A program made the translations under genes and the position numbers. The notes beneath the pieces are model-generated. The model saw only the letters and a program-made list of their open reading frames with translations. It was not told where the DNA came from and did no database searches. A DNA stretch of 64,000 bases from contig CAVQUX010000018.1 in the NCBI GenBank assembly GCA_963716925.1, forward strand, positions 248,001 through 312,000. The letters are read 5' to 3'. This DNA comes from DAISKN01 sp963716925. GTDB lineage: Bacteria; Acidobacteriota; Vicinamibacteria; Marinacidobacterales; SMYC01. Of the stretch, positions 40,265 through 49,451 are shown piece by piece. The number at the start of each line of letters is the position of its first letter. Position 1 is the first letter of the stretch.

Positions 40265-41161
40265 TCAGAGAATCCCGTAATCTCGCGCCACCTGTACGAT
40301 CTTCTTCTGGTTGGCCTCGCTCGGCGGGACGAGAGGGAGCCGGAGCGTCGGCTCGATGAGGCCCATCTGCCCGAGGAGGAACTTGAGCGGACCGGGGTTG
40401 GTCTCGATGAAGAGCACATGGTTGAGCTCGAGCATCTTGAAATGCAGATCCTGCGCGTCCCGAAACCGGCCGGCCTGGACCAGCTCGTAGAGATCGGCGA
40501 CTTCGCGGGGCGCGACGTTGGCGGTCGCGCTCACGTGGCCCGAGCCCCCGACGGCGAGCATGGGAAAACAAAGCGTCTCGATTCCCGAGAAGACCCCCCA
40601 GTCCCTTCCCACCACCTTCAGGTTCCAGGAGACCTGCAGGTAGTCGGGGTTCGCCTCCTTGATTCCGAAGACGTTGGGACAGGCTTCGCGAATCCGCCTC
40701 TGGGTTTCGGGCTCGATGTTGACCGCGGCCCTCCCGGGAATGTTATAGAGCATCATCGGAAGGTCCTCGACGGCCCTCGCGATTCGGGTGTAGTGCTCGA
40801 AGAGTCCCTGCTGCGAAGGCTTCACGTGATAGGGCGCGACCGCGAGGATACCGTCCGCTCCCGCATCCCGTGCGTACTTGCTGAGCCCGATGCTCTCGTC
40901 CGTCCAGTTCGATCCCGTTCCCGCGAGCACGGGGAGGCGCCCCGAGGCGGCCTCGACCACCGTTCGGATCACGAGCTTCCGCTCATCGAGCGAGAGCGAC
41001 GTGGGCTCGCCCGTGGTGCCCGTCGAGCTGAGTCCGTGGGAGCCGTTCTCGATCTGGAACTCCACCAGGCGCCGGATGGCGGCGGTGTCGACTCGGGCGC
41101 CTTCCCCGGCGAACGGCGTCGGGAGCGGAGTGATCGATCCGTGGAACCGGGCGCGTTTCAT
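40265..41161 (-). CDS. DapA-family (DHDPS/NAL) aldolase
   Basis: 298 aa TIM-barrel lyase. SSTGTTGEPTSLSLDER is the GTTGE motif, LPMMLYNIPGRAAVNI contains the tyrosine of the catalytic triad, and VFGIKEANPDYLQVSW has the Schiff-base lysine. The family condenses or cleaves pyruvate with an aldehyde. DapA homologues recur in hpa clusters of other bacteria as I remember; here it might take the place of the missing HpaI aldolase, but true dihydrodipicolinate synthase activity cannot be excluded. Overlaps the MFS gene stop by three bases. Confidence 0.8.
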   Translation of the reverse strand: MKRARFHGSITPLPTPFAGEGARVDTAAIRRLVEFQIENGSHGLSSTGTTGEPTSLSLDERKLVIRTVVEAASGRLPVLAGTGSNWTDESIGLSKYARDAGADGILAVAPYHVKPSQQGLFEHYTRIARAVEDLPMMLYNIPGRAAVNIEPETQRRIREACPNVFGIKEANPDYLQVSWNLKVVGRDWGVFSGIETLCFPMLAVGGSGHVSATANVAPREVADLYELVQAGRFRDAQDLHFKMLELNHVLFIETNPGPLKFLLGQMGLIEPTLRLPLVPPSEANQKKIVQVARDYGIL

Positions 41162-42396
41162 GCGGCCTCTCCCTTCCAGACGTTCCGGCAGCGGGTCTCG
41201 GGAATGAAGAACGAGCCGAGGACGGCCAGGAACGAGACCCCCGCGAGCGTCAGGATACCGAGCCGGAACGCGCCGTTCTGGTCGTCCGATCGATCGAGAA
41301 GCCAGCCGATCGTGGGCTGTAGAATGCCCACCGCCAGGAACCCCCCGCTGTTCACGAGGCTCACCGCGATCCCCGAGAAGCGGGGAGAGTTGACCTCCTT
41401 CGCCGTGACCCAGCTCAGGAAGAAGCCCGACGCCGAGAGACCGAGGGCGACCGAGATCGCATAGCTCATGCCCGGCATCGACGCGAATCCGGTGAGCCAC
41501 AGGGGCCAGCAGGCGAAGTAGACGACAGCACTCACGATCACGAACGGACGGCGGAGCTCGACGCGGTCGGAGATCGCGGTGAGCGCCGCCCCGGCGACGG
41601 CGAGCGCCACGACCATCAGGCTGGTGTGGCGGGCCGCTTGGATCGACGTCATCCCGTGAACCGTCACGAGGTAGGGGACGGCCCAGAGTCCCACGAACGA
41701 GAGATAGGTGCCCGCCATCCCGAGGTTGACCCAGAAGCCGGGCCAGGTCCCGGGGGTTTTGAGCACGCTCGAAAGAGCCCGCATCCAGGGCGGGTGCGCG
41801 CTCCCCACTGCCGTTGCCGGCGCCGCCTCCGGCCGGTCGCGTACGACGAGCCAGATGACAGCGGCCACGGCGAGCGATGACAGCCCGATGGCGAGGAAGA
41901 CGCTCCGCCACGACACCCAGGTGACGAGCCACGCGAGGGGCGCTGCCGCGAGCACCGCCCCCGAAGTTCCCAGAACGGTCGAGATTCCCGTCACCGTCGC
42001 GAAACGCCGCTCATCGAACCATACGGAGTTCAACTTGAGCGTGGAGACGAACGCGACCGATACTCCGAGGCCGACGAGAGTCCGTCCGAGAGCCGCGGCT
42101 CCGAACGTTTCCGCGAAGGCCATCAGGAGAGAGCCGCCTCCCGACACCAGACCCCCGACGGTGAGCACCCGCCTCGGTCCGAGAGTGTCGACGAGGACTC
42201 CGGTCGGAAGCTGCATGACGGCGTAGACGTAGAAGTAGGTGGCGGAGAGCGTTCCCAGGGCGGCGCTCGTGAGACCGAAGTCCCGGGTCAGCTCCCGGGA
42301 GATCGCGGCCGGGGCGACCCGATGGAAGAACGAGAGAAAGAACGCCGTCCCGGCGAGCGCGAACACGGCGAAGCGCAGGCGGCCCTTCCGCTCCAT
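41158..42396 (-). CDS. MFS transporter, probable aromatic-acid uptake
   Basis: 412 aa, twelve helices. ATG at 42396. Start region FALAGTAFFLSFFHRVAPAA, the MFS motif between helices 2 and 3 as PTGVLVDTLGPRRVLTVGG, a central loop near residues 205-225 and LVNSGGFLAVGILQPTIGWL. It is the first gene of the homoprotocatechuate operon and its stop overlaps the DapA-like start, so import of an arylacetate or related acid is the likely job (the place HpaX takes in enteric bacteria). Substrate inferred from context only. Confidence 0.8.
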   Translation of the reverse strand: MERKGRLRFAVFALAGTAFFLSFFHRVAPAAISRELTRDFGLTSAALGTLSATYFYVYAVMQLPTGVLVDTLGPRRVLTVGGLVSGGGSLLMAFAETFGAAALGRTLVGLGVSVAFVSTLKLNSVWFDERRFATVTGISTVLGTSGAVLAAAPLAWLVTWVSWRSVFLAIGLSSLAVAAVIWLVVRDRPEAAPATAVGSAHPPWMRALSSVLKTPGTWPGFWVNLGMAGTYLSFVGLWAVPYLVTVHGMTSIQAARHTSLMVVALAVAGAALTAISDRVELRRPFVIVSAVVYFACWPLWLTGFASMPGMSYAISVALGLSASGFFLSWVTAKEVNSPRFSGIAVSLVNSGGFLAVGILQPTIGWLLDRSDDQNGAFRLGILTLAGVSFLAVLGSFFIPETRCRNVWKGEAA

Positions 42397-42434
42397 AGTC
42401 GAGCGCGAGCCTAGCAGAGGTGCGGCGCGAGCCG

Positions 42435-42965
42435 CTACCTTACTTCTTGCGCTTGTACAGGAGAATCGTACTCCGCGGTCCAGGTCGTCCCGCCGTCTCT
42501 CGACACCTCTCCGAACTGGCGCAGCTGGTCGGCTCCCTTCGGGAAGAACGTCATCTTGTTCAGCGTCTTCTTCCCGTCGGGGCCGACGCCCTCGGTGCGA
42601 TAGAAGATGTTGCCGTCCTTCGCCTCCCCCTCGTAGCGCGTCACCTGTCCCTGATTGTCGACCCAGATCTGCTCCCACTTCGACGAATCCCGGTGGAACA
42701 GGTTGAAGCTCTTGCCCGCGTAGCCGTTTCGTCCCGTCCAGTTCTCGACGAGGATGCATCCATCGAGGACGAGCTCGATCTTGCTCGTGCCGGCGGGCCT
42801 TCCCTGGGCCGTCTCCACCTCCCACTCGCCGATCCAGAAGTCCATGCCCCGGTATTCGGGCGACTCCTTGCAGGGCCGGGTTTCGATGACCGTCGGCTCC
42901 TGGGCCGCCGCCGGCAGGGAAACGAGCGCGATGAGCACGGATGAAATCAGAACGGACTTGGTCAT
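42435..42965 (-). CDS. Secreted DUF1579-like protein
   Basis: 176 aa with a signal peptide (LISSVLIALVSLPAAAQ). The mature part has the DUF1579 look: MDFWIGEWEVETAQGRPAG, SKIELVLDGCILVENWTGRN, SFNLFHRDSSKWEQIWVD, ending with TTWTAEYDSPVQAQEVR. The fold is lipocalin-like. Divergent from the S9 peptidase at 43125. No operon partner. Function unknown, periplasmic by its signal. Confidence 0.75.
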   Translation of the reverse strand: MTKSVLISSVLIALVSLPAAAQEPTVIETRPCKESPEYRGMDFWIGEWEVETAQGRPAGTSKIELVLDGCILVENWTGRNGYAGKSFNLFHRDSSKWEQIWVDNQGQVTRYEGEAKDGNIFYRTEGVGPDGKKTLNKMTFFPKGADQLRQFGEVSRDGGTTWTAEYDSPVQAQEVR

Positions 42966-43124
42966 GAAGGTCCTCCTTCGCCCCATCCTGGGAAACGAGG
43001 CTTTCCAGAGCAATGGCCGCGATCTGATTTGTTTCTTTCCGCGCAAGTACTTCAGGACGTTGAGGAAAGCGCGTTGGATTGCAAGAACCATCCTCGTTGG
43101 GCTAACGTCTTTTTCGGAAAACCC

Positions 43125-45137
43125 ATGGCTCGAGCTCTCCTGGGCCTTCTGCTCTTCCTCCTTCTGCCCGCCTGGGCCTCGTCGCGTCCCGCGACCGTTT
43201 CCGATCTGATGGCCGTCCGAACCGTCGTCGACGTGCGCATTTCGCCCGACGGCGAGCGCGTGGCGTACGTCGTCTCGGAGGCATCGCTCGAGAAGAACGA
43301 GCACGTCGCGACCCTCTATGTGGTCTCGTCGGCGGGTGGCGAACCGCGGCGTCTGACGCACACCACACGCCTCTTCAATCGCCCGCTCCCGCGGCCCGAG
43401 CTGCGTTGGTCTCCCGACGGGAAGCGGCTCTCGTTCCTCGCGTTCGTCTCCGATCTCCCGCAGGCGATGGCGATGGACGCCGAAGGCGGGGAGCCCTGGC
43501 CGCTCACCTCGTCGCCGACGGGCGTAGCGCGCTATGAATGGTCGAAGGACTCGACTCGGATCGCCTACATGGCGGCGGAGCCGGAGCCCGAGGAGGAGAC
43601 ACGCCAGAAGGCAGACAAGACGTTCGTCGTGCGAGCCGGCCGGCCCGGACGGCCGACCCGGCTCTTCGTGCAGGACGCCGGCGGGGGCGCTTCCCGCACG
43701 CTGTCACCCGCGGCGCACTACGTGTCGAGCTTCGACTGGTCCCCCGACGGAAAGTCGCTCGTTTATTCCGCGTCCGCGGCGGGGGAGTATCTCGAGAACT
43801 GGCGCTCCCGTCTTTACGTAATCTCCGCGGAAGGCGGAGAGCCCCTGGTCCTCGTCGGTCGCGACGGTATGAACTCCGAGCCCCGCTACTCGCCCGACGG
43901 CCGACTGGTCGCATTCACTTCGACCGGGGGAGTTGCGCGGATGATCTCCTCGCCGGGACTTCACGTCGTGAGCGCCGCGGGAGGCGAGCCTCGTCCGCTG
44001 ACGGGCGCCGACACCTGGGTGCGCGAGGTCCTGTGGGAGCCCTCGAGCCGATCGCTTCTGTTCATCCCCAACGAGGCCACGGGGAGGGGCGGCGAGCGCA
44101 TGTTCGAGCAGCCCGTCTTCCGCGTCGACCTGGAGGGCAAGACGGAGGTCGTGACTACGGGTGCCGTCGTGGCTTTTTCCCTGAGCTCGAGCGCGGACGG
44201 GCGCCGCCTCGCGTTTCGCTCCGTCGGACCCCGGGACGCAGGAGACGTGGCGGCGGTGGACCTGAGATCGGGCACGACGCGAGCGCTCACCCGCGTGAAC
44301 CCCGAGCTCGAGGACCTCGAGATCGGCCCCCTCGAAGTCCTGAGCTGGCGGTCGTTCGACGGCATGGAGATCTGGGGAATGCTGGTGACGCCTCCCGGGC
44401 ATGTTCCGGGAACGCGCGTGCCGCTCGTCGTCTACGTGCACGGAGGACCCATCGGCGGCTTCACGCAAGGTCTGTTTCCTCAGTTCATGCATCGCCCCGG
44501 GCAGATCGAGCCCTACCCTGTCGAAGCGCTCGCGTCCGCGGGAATCGCGGTCCTGATGCCGATGCCCCGCGGGGGCTCAGGCTATGGCCTCGAAGGATTC
44601 CGCAAGATCGTCCGATCCTGGGGTGAAGGGGATTACCGCGACATCATGACGGGCGTCGATCATCTGGTCGAGCGCGGGCTCGCGGATCCGGAGAGGCTGG
44701 GGGTCATGGGAGCTTCTTATGGAGGCTTCATGACGAACTGGATCGTGACCCAGACCGATCGGTTCAAGGCGGCGTCGACCGCGGCGAGCATCAGCGACAT
44801 CGCCGATCTGTACTACCTCTCGGACGCGGGCGAAGTCACGGAGGAGTACTTCGGTCTCCCGTGGGAGGAGACCGCTCTCTACGACAAATACTCTCCCATG
44901 ACCCACGTGGAGGCGGTGAAGACTCCGCTTCTCATACAGCACGGCGAGAACGACCGGCGGGTCCCGGTGCAGCAGGCGGAGAAGTTCTACCGGGCTCTGC
45001 GGAAGCTGGGCAAGACCGTGGAGATGGACCTGTACCCGCGCGGCGGCCACGTCAACTACGAACCGCGCATGGAAAAGATCATCATGGAGCGCAACCTCGA
45101 GTGGTTCGAGCGGTGGCTCGGCGGCGGCCCGCCGTGA
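43125..45137 (+). CDS. S9 prolyl-oligopeptidase-family peptidase, secreted
   Basis: 670 aa from the ATG at 43125 with a signal peptide (ALLGLLLFLLLPAWAS). Residues about 30-400 form a PD40 propeller (ISPDGERVAYVVSEASLEKN, YSPDGRLVAFTSTGG). Residues about 420-670 are an alpha/beta hydrolase: VVYVHGGPIGG, GVMGASYGGFMTNW with the nucleophile serine, QHGENDRRVPVQQA with the aspartate and LYPRGGHVNYE with the histidine. It is of the acylaminoacyl/dipeptidyl peptidase type and would trim peptides in the periplasm. GTGA overlap couples it to the regulator gene downstream. Confidence 0.9.
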   Translation: MARALLGLLLFLLLPAWASSRPATVSDLMAVRTVVDVRISPDGERVAYVVSEASLEKNEHVATLYVVSSAGGEPRRLTHTTRLFNRPLPRPELRWSPDGKRLSFLAFVSDLPQAMAMDAEGGEPWPLTSSPTGVARYEWSKDSTRIAYMAAEPEPEEETRQKADKTFVVRAGRPGRPTRLFVQDAGGGASRTLSPAAHYVSSFDWSPDGKSLVYSASAAGEYLENWRSRLYVISAEGGEPLVLVGRDGMNSEPRYSPDGRLVAFTSTGGVARMISSPGLHVVSAAGGEPRPLTGADTWVREVLWEPSSRSLLFIPNEATGRGGERMFEQPVFRVDLEGKTEVVTTGAVVAFSLSSSADGRRLAFRSVGPRDAGDVAAVDLRSGTTRALTRVNPELEDLEIGPLEVLSWRSFDGMEIWGMLVTPPGHVPGTRVPLVVYVHGGPIGGFTQGLFPQFMHRPGQIEPYPVEALASAGIAVLMPMPRGGSGYGLEGFRKIVRSWGEGDYRDIMTGVDHLVERGLADPERLGVMGASYGGFMTNWIVTQTDRFKAASTAASISDIADLYYLSDAGEVTEEYFGLPWEETALYDKYSPMTHVEAVKTPLLIQHGENDRRVPVQQAEKFYRALRKLGKTVEMDLYPRGGHVNYEPRMEKIIMERNLEWFERWLGGGPP

Positions 45138-46912
45138 GCTCGCCCGCCATTCGATTCGACGTCTTCGAGCTTCGCCCCGATTCGAGCGAGCTCTTCAAGG
45201 GTGGCTCGAAGATCAAGCTGAAACCCCAGGCGGCGCGAGTCCTCGGGATCCTCGCGCGAAGGGCGGGAGAGGCCGTCGCGCGCGAGGAGATTCGAAGCGC
45301 CCTCTGGGGAGAGGATACCTTCGTGGACTTCGACGCCAGCCTGAACTCCTGCATCACCCAGCTCCGCTCGGCGCTCGGAGACGATCCCGAAGCCCCGCGA
45401 TTCATCGAGACCGTGCCGCGACACGGATACCGGTTCATAGGAAAGGTCGAGCCCGCCCCCCGGAAGCCGGAGCCGGCGGTATCGCGAAGGCGTTTCGCTC
45501 TCCTCGCGGTTCTCGCGGCGGCGATCGCGGCCGTCCTCGCTTCGGTTCTCCTCTGGAGCTCGAAGCCGAAGGAGCGCGCGATGCTCCTCGTGCGCCCGTT
45601 CGAGAACCTGAGCGGCGACGAGTCGCAGGACTTCCTCGCAGCGGGCCTTACGGAGGACCTCATCACCCGGGCCGCGTCTCTGGCGCCGGACAGGCTCGGA
45701 GTCTACGCCCCGTCCACCGCGCTGCGATTCGAGGGCGCGGCCCTCGATTACGACTTCGCGCTCGAAGGGAGCTTTCGCCGCCAGGAGAATCGGATACGCA
45801 TCACCGCGAGGCTCGTGGGCCGCGAGGGAGCGACTCTGTGGACGGAGACCTACGAGCGATCGGCGTCGGACGTCCTCGACGTGCAATCGGAGGTTTCCGC
45901 GCGGGTGGCGAGAGCGCTCCTGCCGGAGCTCGTTCTCAACGTCGAGACCTATCCCGGCTCGACGACTTCCGCGCGGGCGCACGACGCTTATCTGGAAGGC
46001 CGCCACCATCTCGCGGATCTGAACCTGGCGAGCCTTCGCCTCGCGGCGGAAGCGCTCGAGCGCGCGGTGGCCCTCGATCCCGCGTACGCGCGAGCCTGGG
46101 CCGGGCTCGCGGACGCCTATAACCTCCAGTCCTGGTGGGGGGGCCTCTCGCCCGAAGAGTCTGCCCGCAGGGGACGGGAGGCGGCGGAGAAGGCGCTCGC
46201 GCTCTCGCCCCTGCTCGCCGAAGGACATGACGCACTCGGCTTCGTGCACCTTTATTACGACTTCGATTTCGCGGAGGCGGAAACGCGCTTCCGCCGGGCG
46301 CTCGAGCTTCAGCCCGGCCTCGCGATGACGCATTACTGGTACGCGGGGCTCCTTTCGGCGGCGGGCCGGCACGAGGAAGCGATCGCGAGGATCCGGGCGG
46401 CGCAGGAGCTCGACCCGCTCTCGCCTCTCATCAATGCCGACGCCGGCTGGTACTACTTCTACGCGCGGAGGTACCCCGACGCCATTCGCGAGTGCCGGCG
46501 GATCCTGGCCGTCGCCCCCGACTACGCCTGGGCGCACGAATGCGTTCTCGAGGCGGCGCGGAAATCCGGACGCGACGCGGATGCGCGCGCGAGCCTTTCA
46601 GAGCTCGCCCGTCTGCTCGAGGCCCCGGAGCCCGTCCGAGCCCGGCTTCACGAGGACGGCGATGCGTGGTCCCGCTGGTATCTCGAGAGGATGGAGGCCA
46701 CCTCGTCGAGGCTCCACGTGAGCCCATACAGCGTCGCGCTCCTGAAGCTCGATCTCGGCGACCGGGCGGGCTCGCTCGAGGCCCTCGAGAAAGCGTACGA
46801 AGAGAGGGACGGGTTTCTGGTGTACGCGGGAGTGGATCCCCGGCTCGAGCCCCTGCACGACGAGCCCCGTTATCGGAAGCTCCTGGGGAAGCTCGGCCTC
46901 GAAGCGGACTGA
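45134..46912 (+). CDS. Membrane winged-helix transcription regulator with TPR domain (CadC/ToxR-like)
   Basis: 592 aa starting with GTG at 45134. Residues 1-105 form an OmpR/PhoB-type DNA-binding domain (KLKPQAARVLGILARRAGEA, FIETVPRHGYRFIGKV). One membrane helix follows (FALLAVLAAAIAAVLASVLL), then a TolB-N-like domain (PFENLSGDESQDFLAAGLTE, LVGREGATLWTETYE) and at least six TPR repeats (about residues 270-570, e.g. ALDPAYARAWAGLADAYN). Acts as a membrane-tethered regulator sensing periplasmic conditions through the repeats. Co-translated with the S9 peptidase, its probable partner. Confidence 0.88.
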   Translation: MSSPAIRFDVFELRPDSSELFKGGSKIKLKPQAARVLGILARRAGEAVAREEIRSALWGEDTFVDFDASLNSCITQLRSALGDDPEAPRFIETVPRHGYRFIGKVEPAPRKPEPAVSRRRFALLAVLAAAIAAVLASVLLWSSKPKERAMLLVRPFENLSGDESQDFLAAGLTEDLITRAASLAPDRLGVYAPSTALRFEGAALDYDFALEGSFRRQENRIRITARLVGREGATLWTETYERSASDVLDVQSEVSARVARALLPELVLNVETYPGSTTSARAHDAYLEGRHHLADLNLASLRLAAEALERAVALDPAYARAWAGLADAYNLQSWWGGLSPEESARRGREAAEKALALSPLLAEGHDALGFVHLYYDFDFAEAETRFRRALELQPGLAMTHYWYAGLLSAAGRHEEAIARIRAAQELDPLSPLINADAGWYYFYARRYPDAIRECRRILAVAPDYAWAHECVLEAARKSGRDADARASLSELARLLEAPEPVRARLHEDGDAWSRWYLERMEATSSRLHVSPYSVALLKLDLGDRAGSLEALEKAYEERDGFLVYAGVDPRLEPLHDEPRYRKLLGKLGLEAD

Positions 46913-46963
46913 GCCGAGGCGCCCCTTCGGCCGATGCTAGAATGGCCGGGCGAGGAGGAATCG

Positions 46964-47299
46964 ATGGCCGCAGGCTACTACAATCGGGATCACCTGCCTC
47001 ATTTCGGCGACATCGCGGAAGGCGGCGGCGAGCTCGCGAAAAAATTCTTCGACTACTACGGGGCGGTGTTCGCCGCCGGCGCCCTCACCGAAAGGGAGAA
47101 AGCGCTCATCGCCCTCGCGGTCGCGCACGCGGTGCAGTGTCCGTACTGCATCGACGCCTACAGCCACGATTGCCTGCAGAAGGGCTCCGATCTCGAGGAG
47201 ATGACGGAAGCGGTCCACGTCGCGACGGCCATCCGCGGAGGGGCCTCGCTGGTCCACGGGCTGCAGATGCTCGAGCACGTGAAGAAAGCTACGATGTGA
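46964..47299 (+). CDS. AhpD-like peroxidase-related protein of arsenosugar synthesis
   Basis: 111 aa of the carboxymuconolactone decarboxylase/AhpD group: LTEREKALIALAVAHAVQC, then PYCIDAYSHDCLQKGSDLEE with the reactive CxxC pair (CPYC) and the helper histidine region. The start YYNRDHLPHFGDIAEGG matches the arsenosugar biosynthesis-associated peroxidase-like family that accompanies ArsS. GAGGAGG precedes the ATG. Its stop overlaps the arsS start by three bases. Confidence 0.85.
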   Translation: MAAGYYNRDHLPHFGDIAEGGGELAKKFFDYYGAVFAAGALTEREKALIALAVAHAVQCPYCIDAYSHDCLQKGSDLEEMTEAVHVATAIRGGASLVHGLQMLEHVKKATM

Positions 47300-48396
47300 A
47301 CGCGACGAGCCCGCTGGAGCTCCAAGGCCCGCGGGGCACCACCTCGCTTCTGGCCCGCGCGCACCCGCTGGCGCCGCCGTCCCGGCAGATCGCGCTCCTC
47401 GACGGCCTCGATCTGGAAAGCGCCCCGCACCGCGGTGATTTCGATCTCGCGCTCGCTGCTTCGGGGCAAGGCATCCTGCGGCCCGCGGCCATCGAGATCT
47501 TTCAGATCAACGTGGGCAAGCTCTGCAACATGACCTGCCGGCACTGCCACGTCGACGCCGGTCCCGATCGGGCGGCGGAGCAGATGGATCGCGAGACCGC
47601 CGAAGCCTGTCTTGGCGCTCTCGACCGGTGCGGAGCCCATACGGTGGACATCACCGGCGGGGCTCCCGAGCTCAATCCGCATTTCCGCTACCTGGTGGAG
47701 GGCGCCGTCGCCCGGGCCAAACAGGTCATCGATCGATGCAACCTGAGCGTTCTTCTTCTTCCGCGCTCGCGGGACCTTCCCGAGTGGCTCGGCGACCGCG
47801 GCGTCGAAATCGTTGCCTCCCTTCCTCATTGGCGGCGGCGGGGGACAGACAGCCAGCGGGGAGAGGGAACGTTCGAGGCCTCGATCCAGGCGCTGCGGCG
47901 CTTGAATGCCGCCGGTTATGGGCAGGGCGATTCGCGAAAGCGTCTCACGCTCATGGCCAATCCCGTCGGGGCGTTTCTCGCGGGAAACCAGACGAGTCTC
48001 GAGCGCGAGTGGAAGGAGGGGCTCGACCGCGAGCACGGCGTCCGGTTCGATCGGCTCGTCACCCTCAACAACATGCCGATCTCCCGCTACCTCGAGTGGC
48101 TCGAGGCGAGCGGCAACCTCCATGCGTACATGGAGACCCTGGTGCGAGCGTTCAACCCGGCGACGGTTCCCGGCCTCATGTGCCGCAACACGATCTCCGT
48201 CTCCTGGGACGGCCGGCTGTTCGACTGCGACTTCAACCAGATGCTCGAGATTCCCATGGCGGGCGAAGGCGGGCGACCGATGCACGTTCGAGACTTCGAT
48301 GCCCGCGCGCTTCAGAGCCGTCGAATCGCGACCGCCCGTCACTGCTTCGGATGCACCGCCGGCGCCGGAAGCTCCTGCGGCGGGAGCCTGGCCTAG
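47296..48396 (+). CDS. arsS: Arsenosugar biosynthesis radical SAM protein
   Basis: 366 aa starting with GTG at 47296. The radical SAM cluster is CNMTCRHCHVDAGPDR (C-x3-C-x2-C), followed by the ArsS-specific DITGGAPELNPHFRYLVEGA, VASLPHWRR, QRGEGTFEASIQALRRLNAA and the C-terminal DUF3641 segment with DCDFNQMLE and HCFGCTAGAGSSCGGSLA. ArsS transfers the 5'-deoxyadenosyl group to methylated arsenic on the way to arsenosugars. An arsM methyltransferase would be expected but is not in this window. The AhpD-like gene upstream is its usual partner. Confidence 0.93.
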   Translation: MNATSPLELQGPRGTTSLLARAHPLAPPSRQIALLDGLDLESAPHRGDFDLALAASGQGILRPAAIEIFQINVGKLCNMTCRHCHVDAGPDRAAEQMDRETAEACLGALDRCGAHTVDITGGAPELNPHFRYLVEGAVARAKQVIDRCNLSVLLLPRSRDLPEWLGDRGVEIVASLPHWRRRGTDSQRGEGTFEASIQALRRLNAAGYGQGDSRKRLTLMANPVGAFLAGNQTSLEREWKEGLDREHGVRFDRLVTLNNMPISRYLEWLEASGNLHAYMETLVRAFNPATVPGLMCRNTISVSWDGRLFDCDFNQMLEIPMAGEGGRPMHVRDFDARALQSRRIATARHCFGCTAGAGSSCGGSLA

Positions 48397-48432
48397 CCCT
48401 TTCGCGGGCGAGGGTGGGCGCCGCTCGGTGCG

Positions 48433-49269
48433 CTAGAAGCGGAACGCGATGCCGCCCGTCGCTTGAAAATAGACCAGCTGCACCTCGCTGGGCGGGAGCC
48501 CCACCAGCGCTTCCAGCAGGTCTTCCTCGATTGGGCCAGCCGGGCCCTCGGAGCTCTCCCAGACGAACGTCTGCGGCTGGAAGCCGTGGACGCGGACCTC
48601 TCCGACGATCGACACATTCGGTGCAACGCCGATCTCGACGCCGGCTCCGCCGTTGAATCCAAAGCGGCTCTCCCCCGAGTCGATCGCTCCGGCCTCGAGC
48701 ACGACCTGCGCTATCTCGACAAGGGGTAACCCCGTTCCTCCAATCGAAAGGCTCACCGGCTGAAAGGCGTCGAAGCGAACCCGAGGCAGATAGCTGAGTC
48801 CACCCGAAGCGATGAACCGCGTAGTAGTGCCGCCGGTACGCACCTTGAGATTCAAGGACAGCGGGAAGAGCCGTTCGACGTTGATGGTGCCGCTTCCCAC
48901 GTCAAGCACCGCGATCGCATTGAAGCCGGGAAACACCGGCACCTCGGCCTCGAAGCGAGGCCCGAGGGTCTCGATCCCGATATCGATCGTATCGACGCGG
49001 CCCTCGACGGCCACGTGCCGGTTGAAGAAGTAAGCGACGCTCCCGCCGAAGGCAAAGCTTCCATTGGCTTTGAGGTGGAAGACCCCTTCCTGGTGAATGC
49101 TCCCGCCGGGAATGTTCGGAAGGTCGAGGTCCGGGTCGTAAACGAATTCTTCAGAGAAACTGGGTGCGGTCCATCCCGCGAGGAACGAGACTTCCCAGCC
49201 CTGGGCATCGGCAGTGACGGCGCTGGCGAAAAAAACAGCGACGACGACGAGTGGCGTAGCTTTGCTCAA
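48433..49269 (-). CDS. Outer-membrane beta-barrel-like protein
   Basis: 278 aa. I place the start at TTG 49269 because AAGGAG lies five bases upstream. Signal peptide: ATPLVVVAVFFASAVTADAQ. Alternating strands typical of a barrel: WEVSFLAGWTAPSFSEEF, GSFAFGGSVAYFFNRHVAVE, FIASGGLSYLPRVRF, GVEIGVAPNVSIVGEVRV, and a final phenylalanine (IAFRF) as expected for outer-membrane insertion. Similar to OmpW/OprF-like small barrels in style, not assignable to one. Single-gene unit. Confidence 0.7.
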   Translation of the reverse strand: MSKATPLVVVAVFFASAVTADAQGWEVSFLAGWTAPSFSEEFVYDPDLDLPNIPGGSIHQEGVFHLKANGSFAFGGSVAYFFNRHVAVEGRVDTIDIGIETLGPRFEAEVPVFPGFNAIAVLDVGSGTINVERLFPLSLNLKVRTGGTTTRFIASGGLSYLPRVRFDAFQPVSLSIGGTGLPLVEIAQVVLEAGAIDSGESRFGFNGGAGVEIGVAPNVSIVGEVRVHGFQPQTFVWESSEGPAGPIEEDLLEALVGLPPSEVQLVYFQATGGIAFRF

Positions 49270-49451
49270 ATGGACTCCTTGGATGCGGCATCGTAAGAGG
49301 ATAGGAAAGATCACCGTTCCGGGACAAGCGAGACGTCAGCCGGCCTTTTGAGAGGCTTCTCAGGCGATTGAGCGTCAATCGACGCGGGCTCCTTGACGAG
49401 CCTCTCTCTGCCATCTTCTCGGGGAGCTTGGTCCCGATGCGGATGAAGGCG

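Noticed and set aside
43090..43110. GGGCTAAC heptamer upstream of the S9 peptidase as a cassette boundary
   Set aside because: No complementary right arm follows within the usual length and neighbouring genes are ordinary chromosomal ones.
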